Positions 27,440 to 37,523 of a stretch of DNA of 57,737 nt are shown piece by piece. The DNA lies in NCBI GenBank assembly GCA_945612775.1, contig CALZAF010000003.1, positions 1-57,737 of the forward strand. The letters run 5' to 3'. The translations under genes and the position numbers were made by a program. Each line of letters starts with the position of its first letter. Position 1 is the first letter of the stretch. Under the pieces are notes generated by a model. It saw only the letters and a program-made list of their open reading frames with translations, did no database searches and was not told where the DNA came from. Source of the DNA: an uncultured bacterium (GTDB taxonomy: Bacteria; Bacteroidota; Bacteroidia; Bacteroidales; Muribaculaceae).

Positions 27440-29259
27440 TTCTTCTTTTTAGTGTTCTCCAATTTGTCCATCACATCGGCGGCTTGCTCAAGCACAGATC
27501 CCATGTCGTTGCCCGAAAGTTCTGGTGCGTATTGTGCAAATTCGCACTTGTCGAGTACGTCGATAACACTCTTTGCCACCTCTTCGTCAACTCCGTATTT
27601 CTCGAGTTCGGCATTGATGTTGTCGCGATTGAGTTCAGAACCCGGTATGCCAAGTTTGTCGCTCAGGTAACCCCAACATGCCTTCAAAGTCTCTGAATAG
27701 AAGTTGTTGCTATCGTTTTGCTGCAAATACTTGCGCGCGAGCTTCAAGCGCTTCTGCGCAACCTTATTGGCATGCTTAGTGCGCATAAGTTGCAGATTAG
27801 CACGCTCTTTGAGGCTCTTACGATAGTAGAACAGTAACGCTGCTACAGCCAAAATAGGCAGTATATACCACAACCAGTAGCTGAAGCTATCGAGCAGATA
27901 GGTATGCTGCTTCTCGAGGTGCAAATCACCAAGCTTGATATGCAGAATATCGCGGTTTTTCTGCTCAATGCCACCCGATTTGCTTACCGCAGGTGCTCCG
28001 CTACCCTTCGCCACCGTGAGGTTATATGCCTCGGTATTAAGGGTAACATAATTCTTCTTTTCGGTATCGAAATATGTGAATGCCACACTTGGAATAGTGT
28101 ATTTACCCACAAATTGAGGGATAAATGTATATTCAAACGACACATTTCCCGACACTGTCGAGCCATTTGGGTTGGCGTTGATGTTCGACTGAGGGTCATA
28201 TACCTCGAATTGCGATGGGAAGTCGATTACTGGCGACTTAATGTACTTAATATTTCCGCTACCAGAGATATTAAACTTATATGTAGCAGCCTCGTAGGTC
28301 TTTAGCTGTGTTGGGCTGACAGCCGATGTAATGCTGTAATGTCCCACTGCACCTGTAAATGATGCAGGACGAGGACTTGGCAACGGTGTGATATTCACCG
28401 TAGCCGAATTCGACTTTACCTTCAACTGCTTTTCCACTGGTTGCTGCACATAGCCGAAGATGCTGCGAATCTTCTCATATTGCACCACAGTCACGTCGTA
28501 GTTTCCTGAGGTGATAGTCAGTTTGCCCGACTGCTGTGGGAAGAGGATGCATTTCTTCAGCTCCGCTACCATATAGTTTTCGCCATTTACGTGCTCCACT
28601 TGGTTGAGCGATGTAGATATCGGCAGCTCTTCAATCAAGAATCCGTTGAACGATGGCTGCAAAGTTGGCATAAACTGCGAAATCTGATACTTGGTATATA
28701 GCTTAATGGTGCACACCACTGCCTCTTGCTCATAGAGGCTCGATTTCGACATGGATATGCGCACAAAGATGTCCTTCGAACTGACTTCTTTGCCTGCCGA
28801 TTGGGTATTCGGGTCATCGAACTGCACACTGCCGCTCTGCTGCGTTCCGCCTTGCGCCGACTTGTCGGGCGGCAAAATCTCGAGTGAGAACGGCTTGGTG
28901 CTATATCGCTTGCCATCTACATTCACCGTAGCTGCGCCTACGGTGTATTTACCAGCCTTGTCGGCTCGATAAGTCATCGTATATTCCACCGACGAACTGC
29001 TCGAACTTACGCCATTGACCCATTGCTGACTGTAAGAGGTAGATACAGCAGGACCATAAATCTTGGTAGCGCCCTCAATGTCGGGAGCAGTGAAGCCGCT
29101 GCCCTCGCCATTGTGCAAGGTATATGCCACCGAGAAGCGGTTGCCCTGCACCACCTGTCGCGGTGCACGTGCTGTGAACGATACGCCTTCGGCACTCGCC
29201 TCTATTGCCCAGAAGGCAAGCACCAAAAACACTATCTGTATTAACTTATTCTTTCCCAT
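27436..29259 (-). CDS. batD: BatD, oxygen-tolerance periplasmic protein
   Basis: Large periplasmic protein of 607 residues with a signal peptide (to about ASAEG), repeated beta-sandwich segments, a membrane helix near 463-480 and a cytoplasmic helical tail. The opening VSFTARAPRQVVQGNRFSV, the two later beta domains and the C-terminal ALLFYYRKSLKER match BatD. It is the largest Bat component and probably bridges the VWA proteins BatA and BatB to periplasmic clients. It lies between batC and batE, overlapping batE by four bases. Confidence 0.92.
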   Translation of the reverse strand: MGKNKLIQIVFLVLAFWAIEASAEGVSFTARAPRQVVQGNRFSVAYTLHNGEGSGFTAPDIEGATKIYGPAVSTSYSQQWVNGVSSSSSSVEYTMTYRADKAGKYTVGAATVNVDGKRYSTKPFSLEILPPDKSAQGGTQQSGSVQFDDPNTQSAGKEVSSKDIFVRISMSKSSLYEQEAVVCTIKLYTKYQISQFMPTLQPSFNGFLIEELPISTSLNQVEHVNGENYMVAELKKCILFPQQSGKLTITSGNYDVTVVQYEKIRSIFGYVQQPVEKQLKVKSNSATVNITPLPSPRPASFTGAVGHYSITSAVSPTQLKTYEAATYKFNISGSGNIKYIKSPVIDFPSQFEVYDPQSNINANPNGSTVSGNVSFEYTFIPQFVGKYTIPSVAFTYFDTEKKNYVTLNTEAYNLTVAKGSGAPAVSKSGGIEQKNRDILHIKLGDLHLEKQHTYLLDSFSYWLWYILPILAVAALLFYYRKSLKERANLQLMRTKHANKVAQKRLKLARKYLQQNDSNNFYSETLKACWGYLSDKLGIPGSELNRDNINAELEKYGVDEEVAKSVIDVLDKCEFAQYAPELSGNDMGSVLEQAADVMDKLENTKKKK

Positions 29260-29292
29260 ATAATAATAAATTATGTGAGTAGTATGTTCTGA

Positions 29293-30088
<796 letters not shown>

Positions 30089-30102
<14 letters not shown>

Positions 30103-31141
30103 CCTTAACTGTTTTTGTAAAGAAATTGTACTTACTCAACCACTTATTCTTGCGCTCAACCACAAACATGTTGATAAGCATCAGCGCCAAAGCAATCCAT
30201 GCAAACACAGGGAACTGCTCGTCGTGCTGGGTATATACTATGCGTTCGAGGTCCTCCTTGGCAAGTTTTTTCAGGTTCTCATCTACGTCGTTAACGGCAT
30301 CGGTAGAGTTTCCTGCCACATACACGCCCTTCGATGCCTTGGCTATGCCTATAGCCATCTCTTCGTTGAGCTTGGTGATTACAACTTGACCGTTGTCGTC
30401 CTTCAGGAAGTTGCCCTGTCCACCCATAGGTATTGGCGAGCCTTTGCTGGTGCCCATGCCTATCACATTCACTTGAATACCTTTCTCGGCTGCCTCTTTA
30501 GCTGCTCCTACGGCATCGTCCTCATGATTCTCGCCATCGGTGATGATAATGATAGCCTTACCCGACTTTTCGTTCTGCGAGAACGAGTTCATTGCCAGAT
30601 TCACTGCTGCACCTATGGCTGTGCCTTGTGTAGGCACCATATCGGTGCTGATGCTATTGAGGAACATCTTTGCCGACATAAAGTCACTGGTGATAGGCAG
30701 CTGGGTATAAGCATTGCCGGCAAACACTATCAAGCCCACCTTATCGTCGCCAAGCTTATTGATAAGCTTTTCGAGAATCAATTTGGAGCGTTGCAAACGG
30801 CTCACGCCATTGGGGTCGTCGGTCGATGACGCACGCATCGAATTCGACACGTCGAGTGCTATCATCACTTCGATGCCGCGCACCTTAGTGGTTTCCGACT
30901 TAGCGCCAGCGCGTGGACGAGCCAAAATTATGATTACCATTGCGAGGGTAAGCACCCATAGCGTTAGCTTTATCCATGGCTTATATTTCGACACCTCGGG
31001 CATTAGGCCTTCGATGGTAGTCATCTTGCCATACTTCTTGAGGCGGCGCTTGCGTGTCATGCGCGACCACAGGAAGAGAAGCACCACCAATGGTATCAGT
31101 AGTAACAGATATAGATATGCTGGATTTGCAAAACTAAACAT
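30089..31141 (-). CDS. batB: BatB, von Willebrand A domain membrane protein
   Basis: VWA protein of 350 residues. Two N-terminal membrane helices (about 7-25 and 55-73) precede the VWA domain with the metal-binding DVSNSM and a downstream TQGTAIG. A C-terminal helix (about 320-340) closes the membrane hairpin. I start at ATG 31141; the two residues before it would need a TTG start. BatB pairs with BatA in the aerotolerance complex. Its 3' end overlaps batC by 14 bases. Confidence 0.92.
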
Positions 31142-31181
31142 ATTCAATCAATTTTCACTTTTTGATATTACTATTAGCAGG

Positions 31182-32174
31182 TTAAGGAATGCGTCGAAGC
31201 ACTGTGTAGCGGCACAATATGTCGATTGCCACAAGTGCCAGCAGCAGCAAAGCCCATGGCATATAGTTATCCTCGGTTTTACTGAAGTTTCTCACGTCCA
31301 TCTGTGTCTTTTCGAGAGAATCTATTTCCTTAAACACATCTTTCAGCACATTCTTATTGGTAGCTCTGAAGTATTTGCCGCCGGTTTTTTGTGCTATGTT
31401 TTTAAGGGTGGCTTCGTCGATTACCACTGGCAGACGCTGATATTCCATTCTGCCGTACATATTGGTTCCCACAGGATATAGGGCGCTGCCATTGCTTCCC
31501 ACACCTATTGTATATATCTTTATGCCTTTTTCTTTAGCAATATCGGCTGCTGTGAGTGGTGCCACCACGCCGGTATTGTTCGAACCGTCGGTAAGCAGGA
31601 TAATGCTCTTCGACTTTGCCTTACCTTCCTTTATGCGGTTGATTGAGGTGGCAATACCGTCACCTATGGCTGTACCATCTTCAAGCGATCCCATTTCGAT
31701 GGTCTGAATGGCATTGATGATGGCTGCCTTGTCGGTGGTCATAGGCACTTGCGTGAAACTCTCGGCTGCAAATATCACAAAACCTATGTTATCGGTTTCG
31801 CGTCCGCTCACAAATTGGCAAGCCACATCTTTGGCTGCCTCAAAACGGTTAGGACGGAAGTCTTGCGCAAGCATACTGGTAGAGATATCGAGCGCTACCA
31901 CGATGTCGGTACCCTCGGTTTCGGAGGTTGACCAGCTGTCGCGGGTCTGCGGACGTGCAATAATCACTATCAAGCATGCTATAGCCATAAGGCGGAACAC
32001 AAAGAGGATGTGCATCAGCCACACTTTCCACGATGTCGATAGTCCGGCGAACGCCGATAGCGACGTTACCAGCATCGATGCGTGACTTTTCTTGTTGTTC
32101 ATCACATACCACACCACTATAGGTATGAGTATGAGAAGCAGCCACAGGATATTTGGGTTAGCAAATGTTATCAT
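31182..32174 (-). CDS. batA: BatA, von Willebrand A domain membrane protein
   Basis: VWA protein of 330 residues, with two N-terminal membrane helices (about 7-23 and 55-75), the MIDAS motif DISTSM, DGTAIGDGI and LLTDGSNN, and a C-terminal helix near 308-322. It is the first of the batA-E set and overlaps the helper gene upstream by four bases. The MIDAS residues look intact, so metal-dependent partner binding is expected. Confidence 0.93.
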   Translation of the reverse strand: MITFANPNILWLLLILIPIVVWYVMNNKKSHASMLVTSLSAFAGLSTSWKVWLMHILFVFRLMAIACLIVIIARPQTRDSWSTSETEGTDIVVALDISTSMLAQDFRPNRFEAAKDVACQFVSGRETDNIGFVIFAAESFTQVPMTTDKAAIINAIQTIEMGSLEDGTAIGDGIATSINRIKEGKAKSKSIILLTDGSNNTGVVAPLTAADIAKEKGIKIYTIGVGSNGSALYPVGTNMYGRMEYQRLPVVIDEATLKNIAQKTGGKYFRATNKNVLKDVFKEIDSLEKTQMDVRNFSKTEDNYMPWALLLLALVAIDILCRYTVLRRIP

Positions 32175-33178
32175 TTTGTTTCCTCCTTAACTTCTTTTGG
32201 GTCTAAGTTTTCGCCTTCTGCCTTTGCTTCGCCCTCGTTCTCGCCTTCGGGCTGCTCCTCGGGCTTGGTCTCGTTGACGAAGGTCAGCGATCGCTGATAC
32301 ATCACCTCATTTTCATCAGGCAATGGACGCATATTGGCAAATTTCACAAAGTCGGCAAGTTCGAGAATGCTGCTGAGCTTGTCGTTGACCTCACGAGTGG
32401 CCTCAACGGTGCGCAGCGATTCCATAATCTGCGATGTGGTCATCTCCACTGCATTCACGCCGAAGCGGCGGTCGATATATTCACGCAAAATATCGGTAAG
32501 TTCGGTATAATAAGCCTTTTCCTGACCGGCTTGCCACAAATGTTTCTCCTTGAGCAAGGTAAGTCGCTGAATGGCCTCTTCGTAAGGTGGCAATCGCTTC
32601 TTCTTGGGGATAAGTGGTATTTCGCCGTTGCGCAACCACTTGAGATAGACGAACAGACCTATCAAAATCACCAAAATCACCACTAAATATATCCACCAAT
32701 AGTCGCTGATGAACGATGGCACCCAGTCGAACAGTTTGAATGGCACTTCTTCAACTGGTTTGTAGCCGTGAACTGTTTTCAGAGTATCCACATTCACAGG
32801 AAGCACCTTCAGCGACAACTGTTCGCTGCGGAATGTATCCTTACCCACCACATAGCGCAGTGGAGGCAGCACATACACTCCAGAGTCGAACGACTGGATT
32901 ATCAAATCGCGCTTAATGTTGAGGCGATTGTTGCCAATGTCGGTGGTGTCGGCTTGCGGACGGGCAGCTATCTCTACAAATGCGTTCAGAGTGTCGGCAT
33001 TATCCTCGAGCAGCATGCCTCGCACGCCCTTGTCGTGCGACACCTCGATGTGAATAGCAGCCTGATTGCCCATCAAAAGCGTTGCGGAGTCGAGTTTTGC
33101 CTTAAAAATCACGTTTCCCGCCGCCGATGCGCTCAGCGCCACACATATTATATATATAGTCGTTATTAATTTCTTCAT
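32171..33178 (-). CDS. Bat-operon membrane protein, DUF4381-like
   Basis: Protein of 335 residues encoded between the DUF58 and batA genes. It has a signal peptide (to about ALSASAAG), a periplasmic beta-rich domain (about 20-150), a membrane helix at about 160-180, a helical cytoplasmic domain (PYEEAIQRLTLLKE, YYTELTDILREYIDRRFG) and a disordered Glu/Lys tail. It overlaps both neighbours by four bases. Layout and context match the helper seen in MoxR-DUF58-VWA operons. Its biochemical role is not known to me. Confidence 0.78.
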   Translation of the reverse strand: MKKLITTIYIICVALSASAAGNVIFKAKLDSATLLMGNQAAIHIEVSHDKGVRGMLLEDNADTLNAFVEIAARPQADTTDIGNNRLNIKRDLIIQSFDSGVYVLPPLRYVVGKDTFRSEQLSLKVLPVNVDTLKTVHGYKPVEEVPFKLFDWVPSFISDYWWIYLVVILVILIGLFVYLKWLRNGEIPLIPKKKRLPPYEEAIQRLTLLKEKHLWQAGQEKAYYTELTDILREYIDRRFGVNAVEMTTSQIMESLRTVEATREVNDKLSSILELADFVKFANMRPLPDENEVMYQRSLTFVNETKPEEQPEGENEGEAKAEGENLDPKEVKEETK

Positions 33179-34053
33179 CTCACGCCTCGCTTTTTGAATA
33201 GTGACATTAGTGCCTTAACATAATCTTCATCGGTAGTCATCGATGCCAAATCCACCTTGCAGCGCTGTGCTGTGATGTTCATGTGTTGCTGGCGATTAAA
33301 CCACCACTTCTGATATGCCTGGCGTGTCTTTTTCGAACTTGTGTTAATCCAGCGCTCTTCGCCGGTCTCTGAGTCGAGCACTCGCATCATGCCCACATCG
33401 GGCAACTCGGCTTCGCGCTTGTCATACACTTGCAGGGCTATCACATCATGCTTGTTATTGGCTATCGACATCGATTTGTAGTAGTCGTGCTGATCGTCGA
33501 TAAAGTCGGAAATAACAAATGTGGTGCAACGCTTCTTGATGGCGCTGGTGAGAAACTCCATAGCCATATTGATGTCGGTACCTCGATTCTCTGGCACAAA
33601 GTCGAGCAATTCGCGTATCACAAGCAATATGTGCTTTCGGCCCTTCTTTGGCGGGATAAATTTCTCTATCTTGTCGCTGAAGAACACCACGCCCACCTTA
33701 TCGTTGTTCTGAATTGCCGAGAAGGCTATGGTGGCGGCTATTTCTGCCATAAGCTCTCGCTTCACCACGCCCACTGCGCCGTAGTCCTTACTGCCCGACA
33801 CGTCCACCATCAGCATCACCGTGAGTTCGCGCTCCTCTTCAAACACCTTAACATAAGGTTTGTTGTGACGAGCGGTGACATTCCAGTCGATGTCGCGAAT
33901 ATCGTCACCATACTGATATTCGCGCACCTCCGAGAATGTCATACCCCTGCCCTTGAATGCCGAGTGGTATTCGCCTGCAAATATGTTTTGAGAAAGGCCT
34001 TTGGTCTTAATTTCTATCTTCCTGACCTTCTTCAATAGTTCGTTTGAATCCAT
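33175..34053 (-). CDS. DUF58 domain protein of the MoxR-Bat operon
   Basis: Cytoplasmic protein of 292 residues. The DUF58 signature YQYGDDIRDIDWNVTAR is followed by a degenerate VWA-like domain with VDVSGSKDYG. Such proteins accompany MoxR ATPases and are thought to couple ATP-driven remodelling to VWA partners. It lies 89 bases after moxR and overlaps the next gene by four bases. Confidence 0.92.
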   Translation of the reverse strand: MDSNELLKKVRKIEIKTKGLSQNIFAGEYHSAFKGRGMTFSEVREYQYGDDIRDIDWNVTARHNKPYVKVFEEERELTVMLMVDVSGSKDYGAVGVVKRELMAEIAATIAFSAIQNNDKVGVVFFSDKIEKFIPPKKGRKHILLVIRELLDFVPENRGTDINMAMEFLTSAIKKRCTTFVISDFIDDQHDYYKSMSIANNKHDVIALQVYDKREAELPDVGMMRVLDSETGEERWINTSSKKTRQAYQKWWFNRQQHMNITAQRCKVDLASMTTDEDYVKALMSLFKKRGVR

Positions 34054-34142
34054 AATTTCTCCTGTACGATTAAATGTTAACCCTTATCGGCGTTGCTACT
34101 ATGCGCATCGCCAATCCGATGACAATAAGCGTAACGCGTCGA

Positions 34143-35138
34143 TTATGGAACTGCTATCTTGTCGAGAATTTCGCTTACCACCTCGTCGGCGCTGATGTTG
34201 TTGGCTTCTGCCTCATACGACAAGCCGATGCGGTGACGGAGCACGTCGTGGCAGATGGCGCGCACATCTTCTGGTATCACATAGCCGCGACCCTTCAGGA
34301 ATGCGTAGGCGCGTGCAGCGATTGCCATGCTGATAGATGCACGTGGCGATGCTCCAAACGAGATAATGCTTGTCAAGTCGTTCAATCCGTAATCGCTTGG
34401 GAAACGAGTTGCAAACACTATATCCACAATATACTTCTCAATCTTTTCGTCGATATAAATCTGCTCTACTATCTTGCGGATTTCGAGTATTTCTTCTGGC
34501 TTAACAAGTGCCTCTACATTGTGCTTGATGGCAGCAATGTTCTGGCGCACGATGAGTTTTTCCTCTTCGCGGGTTGGATAACCTATTATCACCTTCATCA
34601 AGAAACGGTCAACTTGCGCTTCTGGCAATGGATAGGTTCCTTCTTGTTCTATAGGGTTCTGGGTGGCAAGCACCAAGAATGGATTATCGAGAGTAAATGT
34701 CTTGTCACCGATGGTCACTTGGCGTTCCTGCATGGCTTCGAGCAGTGCACTCTGAACCTTTGCCGGAGCACGGTTGATTTCATCGGCCAAAATAAAGTTA
34801 GCAAAGATAGGACCCTTCTTCACCTCAAACTTTTCGTTCTTCACGCTGTAAACCATTGTACCGATAACGTCGGCAGGCAACAAGTCGGGGGTGAACTGAA
34901 TACGGCTGAACTTAGCGTCAATCAACGATGATAGTGTCTTGATTGCCAATGTCTTTGCCAAACCAGGGACACCTTCCAAAAGCACGTGACCGTTGGCGAG
35001 CAATGCTATCAACAACGAATCTACCAGATGCTTTTGGCCTACTATAGTTTGGTCCATACCGCGGGTAATTAAACTTACAAATCCGCTCTTACTTGATATC
35101 AAATCATTTAATTCTCTGATATTAACTGATTCACTCAT
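34143..35138 (-). CDS. moxR: MoxR-family AAA+ ATPase
   Basis: AAA+ chaperone-like ATPase of 331 residues, cytoplasmic. Walker A is GVPGLAKT, Walker B is LADEINRAPAKVQSALLEAM, sensor 1 is ATQNPIEQEGTYPLPEAQ, and an arginine finger follows in VDRFLMK. It is the promoter-proximal gene of the aerotolerance operon and supplies energy for assembly or activation of the Bat proteins. The 197 bases upstream hold a TAATTTTG box (35209-35216) without a well-spaced -33 element. Confidence 0.95.
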   Translation of the reverse strand: MSESVNIRELNDLISSKSGFVSLITRGMDQTIVGQKHLVDSLLIALLANGHVLLEGVPGLAKTLAIKTLSSLIDAKFSRIQFTPDLLPADVIGTMVYSVKNEKFEVKKGPIFANFILADEINRAPAKVQSALLEAMQERQVTIGDKTFTLDNPFLVLATQNPIEQEGTYPLPEAQVDRFLMKVIIGYPTREEEKLIVRQNIAAIKHNVEALVKPEEILEIRKIVEQIYIDEKIEKYIVDIVFATRFPSDYGLNDLTSIISFGASPRASISMAIAARAYAFLKGRGYVIPEDVRAICHDVLRHRIGLSYEAEANNISADEVVSEILDKIAVP

Positions 35139-35281
35139 TATTTTTGAAAAATTTTATGTTTTTATATTGTTTCTATTCTAAAATGTCTTCAATCACTAAA
35201 ACAGATTACAAAATTATCATTTTTAGGAACAACACAGGTTAAAAAATCCGTTAATTTATAATATATTAAGTTAGAAATGTT

Positions 35282-35323
35282 AAAAAAATCAGTCTCATTT
35301 TTAAGAAATAAAAAAATGAGACC
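35282..35323 (-). terminator. Terminator of the HU / HU-LysM operon
   Basis: On the minus strand GTCTCATTTTT (35313-35323) pairs with AAAAATGAGAC (35293-35303) and a seven-base T run follows. It begins 13 bases after the HU-LysM stop and separates that operon from moxR. Confidence 0.85.
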
Positions 35324-35335
35324 AATTTCCTTTCA

Positions 35336-36841
35336 TTATCTATGTGCACTTAGCACTTCGCCTTCTTTTCGCTTTGCCTTTTCCACGCTTGCCGGGCTGT
35401 TGGCATCTATTCCATACTTCTCGGCGGGTGGAATCACCACTATGGTGCCTTGTGCCACATTATTTGGATTGCTGATTTTGGCTTTGTTCTCCTCGTAGAT
35501 ATACACCCAGAAGTGGCTATTGCCATAGAATCGCTTAGCCATGCGCGCCAAGAAATTGCCCGGTCTTACGGTGTCGGTCACCACTGCCGGCTTTGCTGCT
35601 GGCTTAGCTATTTCTTGCACTTGAGCTTCTGTTGACACTTGCGATTCTGCCGGTAATGAGTCGGGCATTTCTTCAGTTGGCACAGTATCGGCTGGGAGAA
35701 CGATTTCCTCATCTTCCACTACTATCGGTGCACTTTTAGTGAAGCTAATATAGTCATTCGAAACCAAATAGAGTAAACAAGCCAGCACAAACACAATGCC
35801 CGTCAATACGCCCGTCATAAATCCTATGCCGAAGCGGTTGCGGTTGTACCACGTATCCTTGTGGCGATGATGGTGATTGCGATGGCGATGATGGCGATGA
35901 CTGCGGCTATGTGTCTCTTCCGAGTCTTCCATGTCTTCCGACTCCTCTTGTTCTTCTGATTCTTCTTGTTCTTCTGATTCCTCTTGTTCTTCTGATTCTT
36001 CTACATCAACTGCATCTTCTGAATCACACGATTCCGAATCAACACTTTCAGCCGTCTTAGCTTCTTCTTGAATTTCTACCTGATTATCAGAACATTCCGG
36101 CTGTTCTTCGGCTTCAGCTCGTTCGTCGATTGGTTGTATCTCGGTTTCCGAAGTCTCTTCTTCGGGCTGCTCAGACACTTCTTCTGCCGATTCTTCATCA
36201 GCAGCCGTTTCCGTCTCTTCGTCAGCGCAAACCACAGGTTCTACTTCTTCGCTCTCTGAATCTTCTTGTTCTTCATAAGGCTGTTCCAGTGCAGATTTAT
36301 CAGCTTCAGGCTCTACATTCTCCAAAACAAATGGCGGAGGTGTTACCACTACGTGCTCGGCAGCATCTTCTTTCTCATCCTCTGGAGCTTCTTCCACAAC
36401 CTCATCTGCCGAGTCTTGCACATCAGCCACCTCATCGGCAACCAATGATGTCACTTCGGCATCCTCAGCTTCATTCGATGCAGCATCATCGATTTCTTGT
36501 ATCATTTCATTGGTCACATCATCGTCGAGCACCACCGCCTCAAAGCATGCAAACGAGGCATTCACTGCCTCAGCCATCGATTTGTCGGGGGTGAATGTTA
36601 TCTTTTTGTGACCAGCTATCTCTATGGTGCGACCAGTGTTCACGTCCACGCTTTTGCGCGAACTCACTTCACTTACCTTAAACACGCCAAGGTTTTTCAC
36701 CTTCACGCTCTCGCCCTCTATGAGGCATTGGGCTATAGTGGCAAACAGTTCGCGCAAGAACAATTCGCTCATTCGCTTCGATGTATTCGTTGCTTCCGAC
36801 AGCAACTCAGCAAGTTCGGGAAATGTAAGTTTCTTATTCAT
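35336..36841 (-). CDS. HU-domain, transmembrane, LysM fusion protein
   Basis: A 501-residue protein with an unusual order of parts. Residues 1-92 are an HU/IHF fold (FPELAELLSEAT, LGVFKVSEV, ITFTPDKSM). Residues 101-310 are very acidic, with three exact ESEEQE-type repeats. Residues 311-328 are rich in His and Arg. A membrane helix spans about 339-360 and a LysM-like domain about 424-471 (RPGNFLARMAKRFYG, GTIVVIPP). The basic patch before the helix predicts cytoplasmic N-terminus and periplasmic C-terminus, so DNA binding and peptidoglycan binding would be joined through the inner membrane. The HU arm lacks the intercalating proline: it reads DVNTG where the neighbouring HU has NNPSNG. It follows the plain HU gene by 17 bases. 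Confidence 0.88.
   Translation of the reverse strand: MNKKLTFPELAELLSEATNTSKRMSELFLRELFATIAQCLIEGESVKVKNLGVFKVSEVSSRKSVDVNTGRTIEIAGHKKITFTPDKSMAEAVNASFACFEAVVLDDDVTNEMIQEIDDAASNEAEDAEVTSLVADEVADVQDSADEVVEEAPEDEKEDAAEHVVVTPPPFVLENVEPEADKSALEQPYEEQEDSESEEVEPVVCADEETETAADEESAEEVSEQPEEETSETEIQPIDERAEAEEQPECSDNQVEIQEEAKTAESVDSESCDSEDAVDVEESEEQEESEEQEESEEQEESEDMEDSEETHSRSHRHHRHRNHHHRHKDTWYNRNRFGIGFMTGVLTGIVFVLACLLYLVSNDYISFTKSAPIVVEDEEIVLPADTVPTEEMPDSLPAESQVSTEAQVQEIAKPAAKPAVVTDTVRPGNFLARMAKRFYGNSHFWVYIYEENKAKISNPNNVAQGTIVVIPPAEKYGIDANSPASVEKAKRKEGEVLSAHR
35945..35998 (-). repeat. Three tandem 18-bp repeats in the HU-LysM linker
   Basis: Three head-to-tail 18-base copies differ at a single position and encode six-residue acidic units (ESEEQE and close forms). 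They keep the reading frame, so copy number could change the length of the linker between the HU domain and the membrane. Confidence 0.85.
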
Positions 36842-36858
36842 GGTGTTGCCGTCAGTGG

Positions 36859-37131
36859 TTATTTTAGTTTATTTTTTAGCACATTGCTCACCTTGAAGGT
36901 CAATGCCACACGAGGCGGCACGAGCATACGCTTTCCGTTGCTCGGATTGTTTACTATTCTCTCGTCTTTCTTCTTTGCTTCAAATGTGCCAAATCCGGGT
37001 ATAGCTACGCTGTCGAGATCCTCCGCACGCTCTTGAAGCACTATTATCAGCCCATCAAGCAGCTTTTTAACGTCATCCTTGCTTCGGCCTACTCGCTCAG
37101 CCACTTTTTCTATTAACTCTTTACTCTCCAT
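36859..37131 (-). CDS. HU/IHF-family DNA-binding protein
   Basis: A 90-residue nucleoid protein with a standard HU fold: helical dimerisation half (LIEKVAERVGRSKDDVKKLLDG), GFGTFEAKKKDE, and a beta arm with the intercalating proline in NNPSNGKRM. It is the first gene of a two-gene operon with the membrane HU-LysM protein, 17 bases apart, which suggests the two HU domains could form heterodimers at the membrane. A TAACTTTG box on the minus strand (37150-37157) lies 18 bases upstream. Confidence 0.95.
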   Translation of the reverse strand: MESKELIEKVAERVGRSKDDVKKLLDGLIIVLQERAEDLDSVAIPGFGTFEAKKKDERIVNNPSNGKRMLVPPRVALTFKVSNVLKNKLK

Positions 37132-37402
37132 TTCTTATTATATAATGGGCAAAGTTACAAAAAAATAGTCAATCTTGCACCATTTCAAGCCAAGAAGCAG
37201 GCAAAGAAACATTTGCCACAACCATCATAAAGCCATATTTGTATGCACAGCAAGACCCTCCCGATGCTTTTCCATTAATCAACAACACTTTAAGCATGAT
37301 TCACGCACCCGCTACTACTTACAATTTACTCACTTTCTGGGCTTAAAAATTTCCATTGTCAACAAAAATCACACATTTTGCTTAAAAAATTTCATATTTT
37401 TA

Positions 37403-37432
37403 TTGCACGACTAAATATTTTATTTAACTTTG
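37403..37432 (+). promoter_or_regulatory. Promoter of the aromatic amino acid operon
   Basis: ATTG ending at 37405 and TAACTTTG at 37425-37432 are separated by 19 bases, an excellent match to the Bacteroidetes -33/-7 consensus. Transcription would start near 37440, about 26 bases before the leader-peptide ATG. The 270 bases between this promoter and the HU gene upstream are AT-rich and hold only a short inverted repeat (37200-37217) that I could not assign. Confidence 0.8.
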
Positions 37433-37465
37433 CAACACAATTCCAAACAGAAAAAGGTTTTTCGT

Positions 37466-37522
37466 ATGAAACGATTTTATGCATATAGCTTCTTTTATTA
37501 CTTTTATTTTCAAGGAGAATAA
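37466..37522 (+). CDS. pheL: Phe/Tyr leader peptide of the aromatic operon attenuator
   Basis: Open frame of 18 codons plus TAA, reading MKRFYAYSFFYYFYFQGE. Five of 18 residues are Phe and five are Tyr, and seven Phe/Tyr codons run consecutively at 37490-37510. A purine-rich AAAAAGG (37451-37457) precedes the ATG by eight bases. The stop codon ends one base before the 5' arm of the antiterminator. Position, composition and the downstream hairpins fit a classical ribosome-sensing leader peptide. Starvation for charged tRNA-Phe or tRNA-Tyr would stall the ribosome on the codon run. The downstream operon encodes both the Phe- and Tyr-forming enzymes, which explains the mixed composition. By analogy with enteric pheL; homology to it is not implied. 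Confidence 0.9.
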   Translation: MKRFYAYSFFYYFYFQGE

Positions 37523-37523
37523 A

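Noticed and set aside
34054..34142. Short hydrophobic reading frame between moxR and the DUF58 gene on the minus strand
   Set aside because: It ends in a run of Val, Ile and Ala codons that looks protein-like, but it has no plausible ATG or ribosome site and is under 25 codons.
35945..35998. Regular short repeats considered as a CRISPR array
   Set aside because: The units are 18 bases, contiguous without spacers, and in frame in the HU-LysM gene.
37200..37217. Inverted repeat GGCAAA-N6-TTTGCC in the HU/aromatic operon intergenic region
   Set aside because: Six-base arms in AT-rich DNA, not placed at either promoter; it may be chance.
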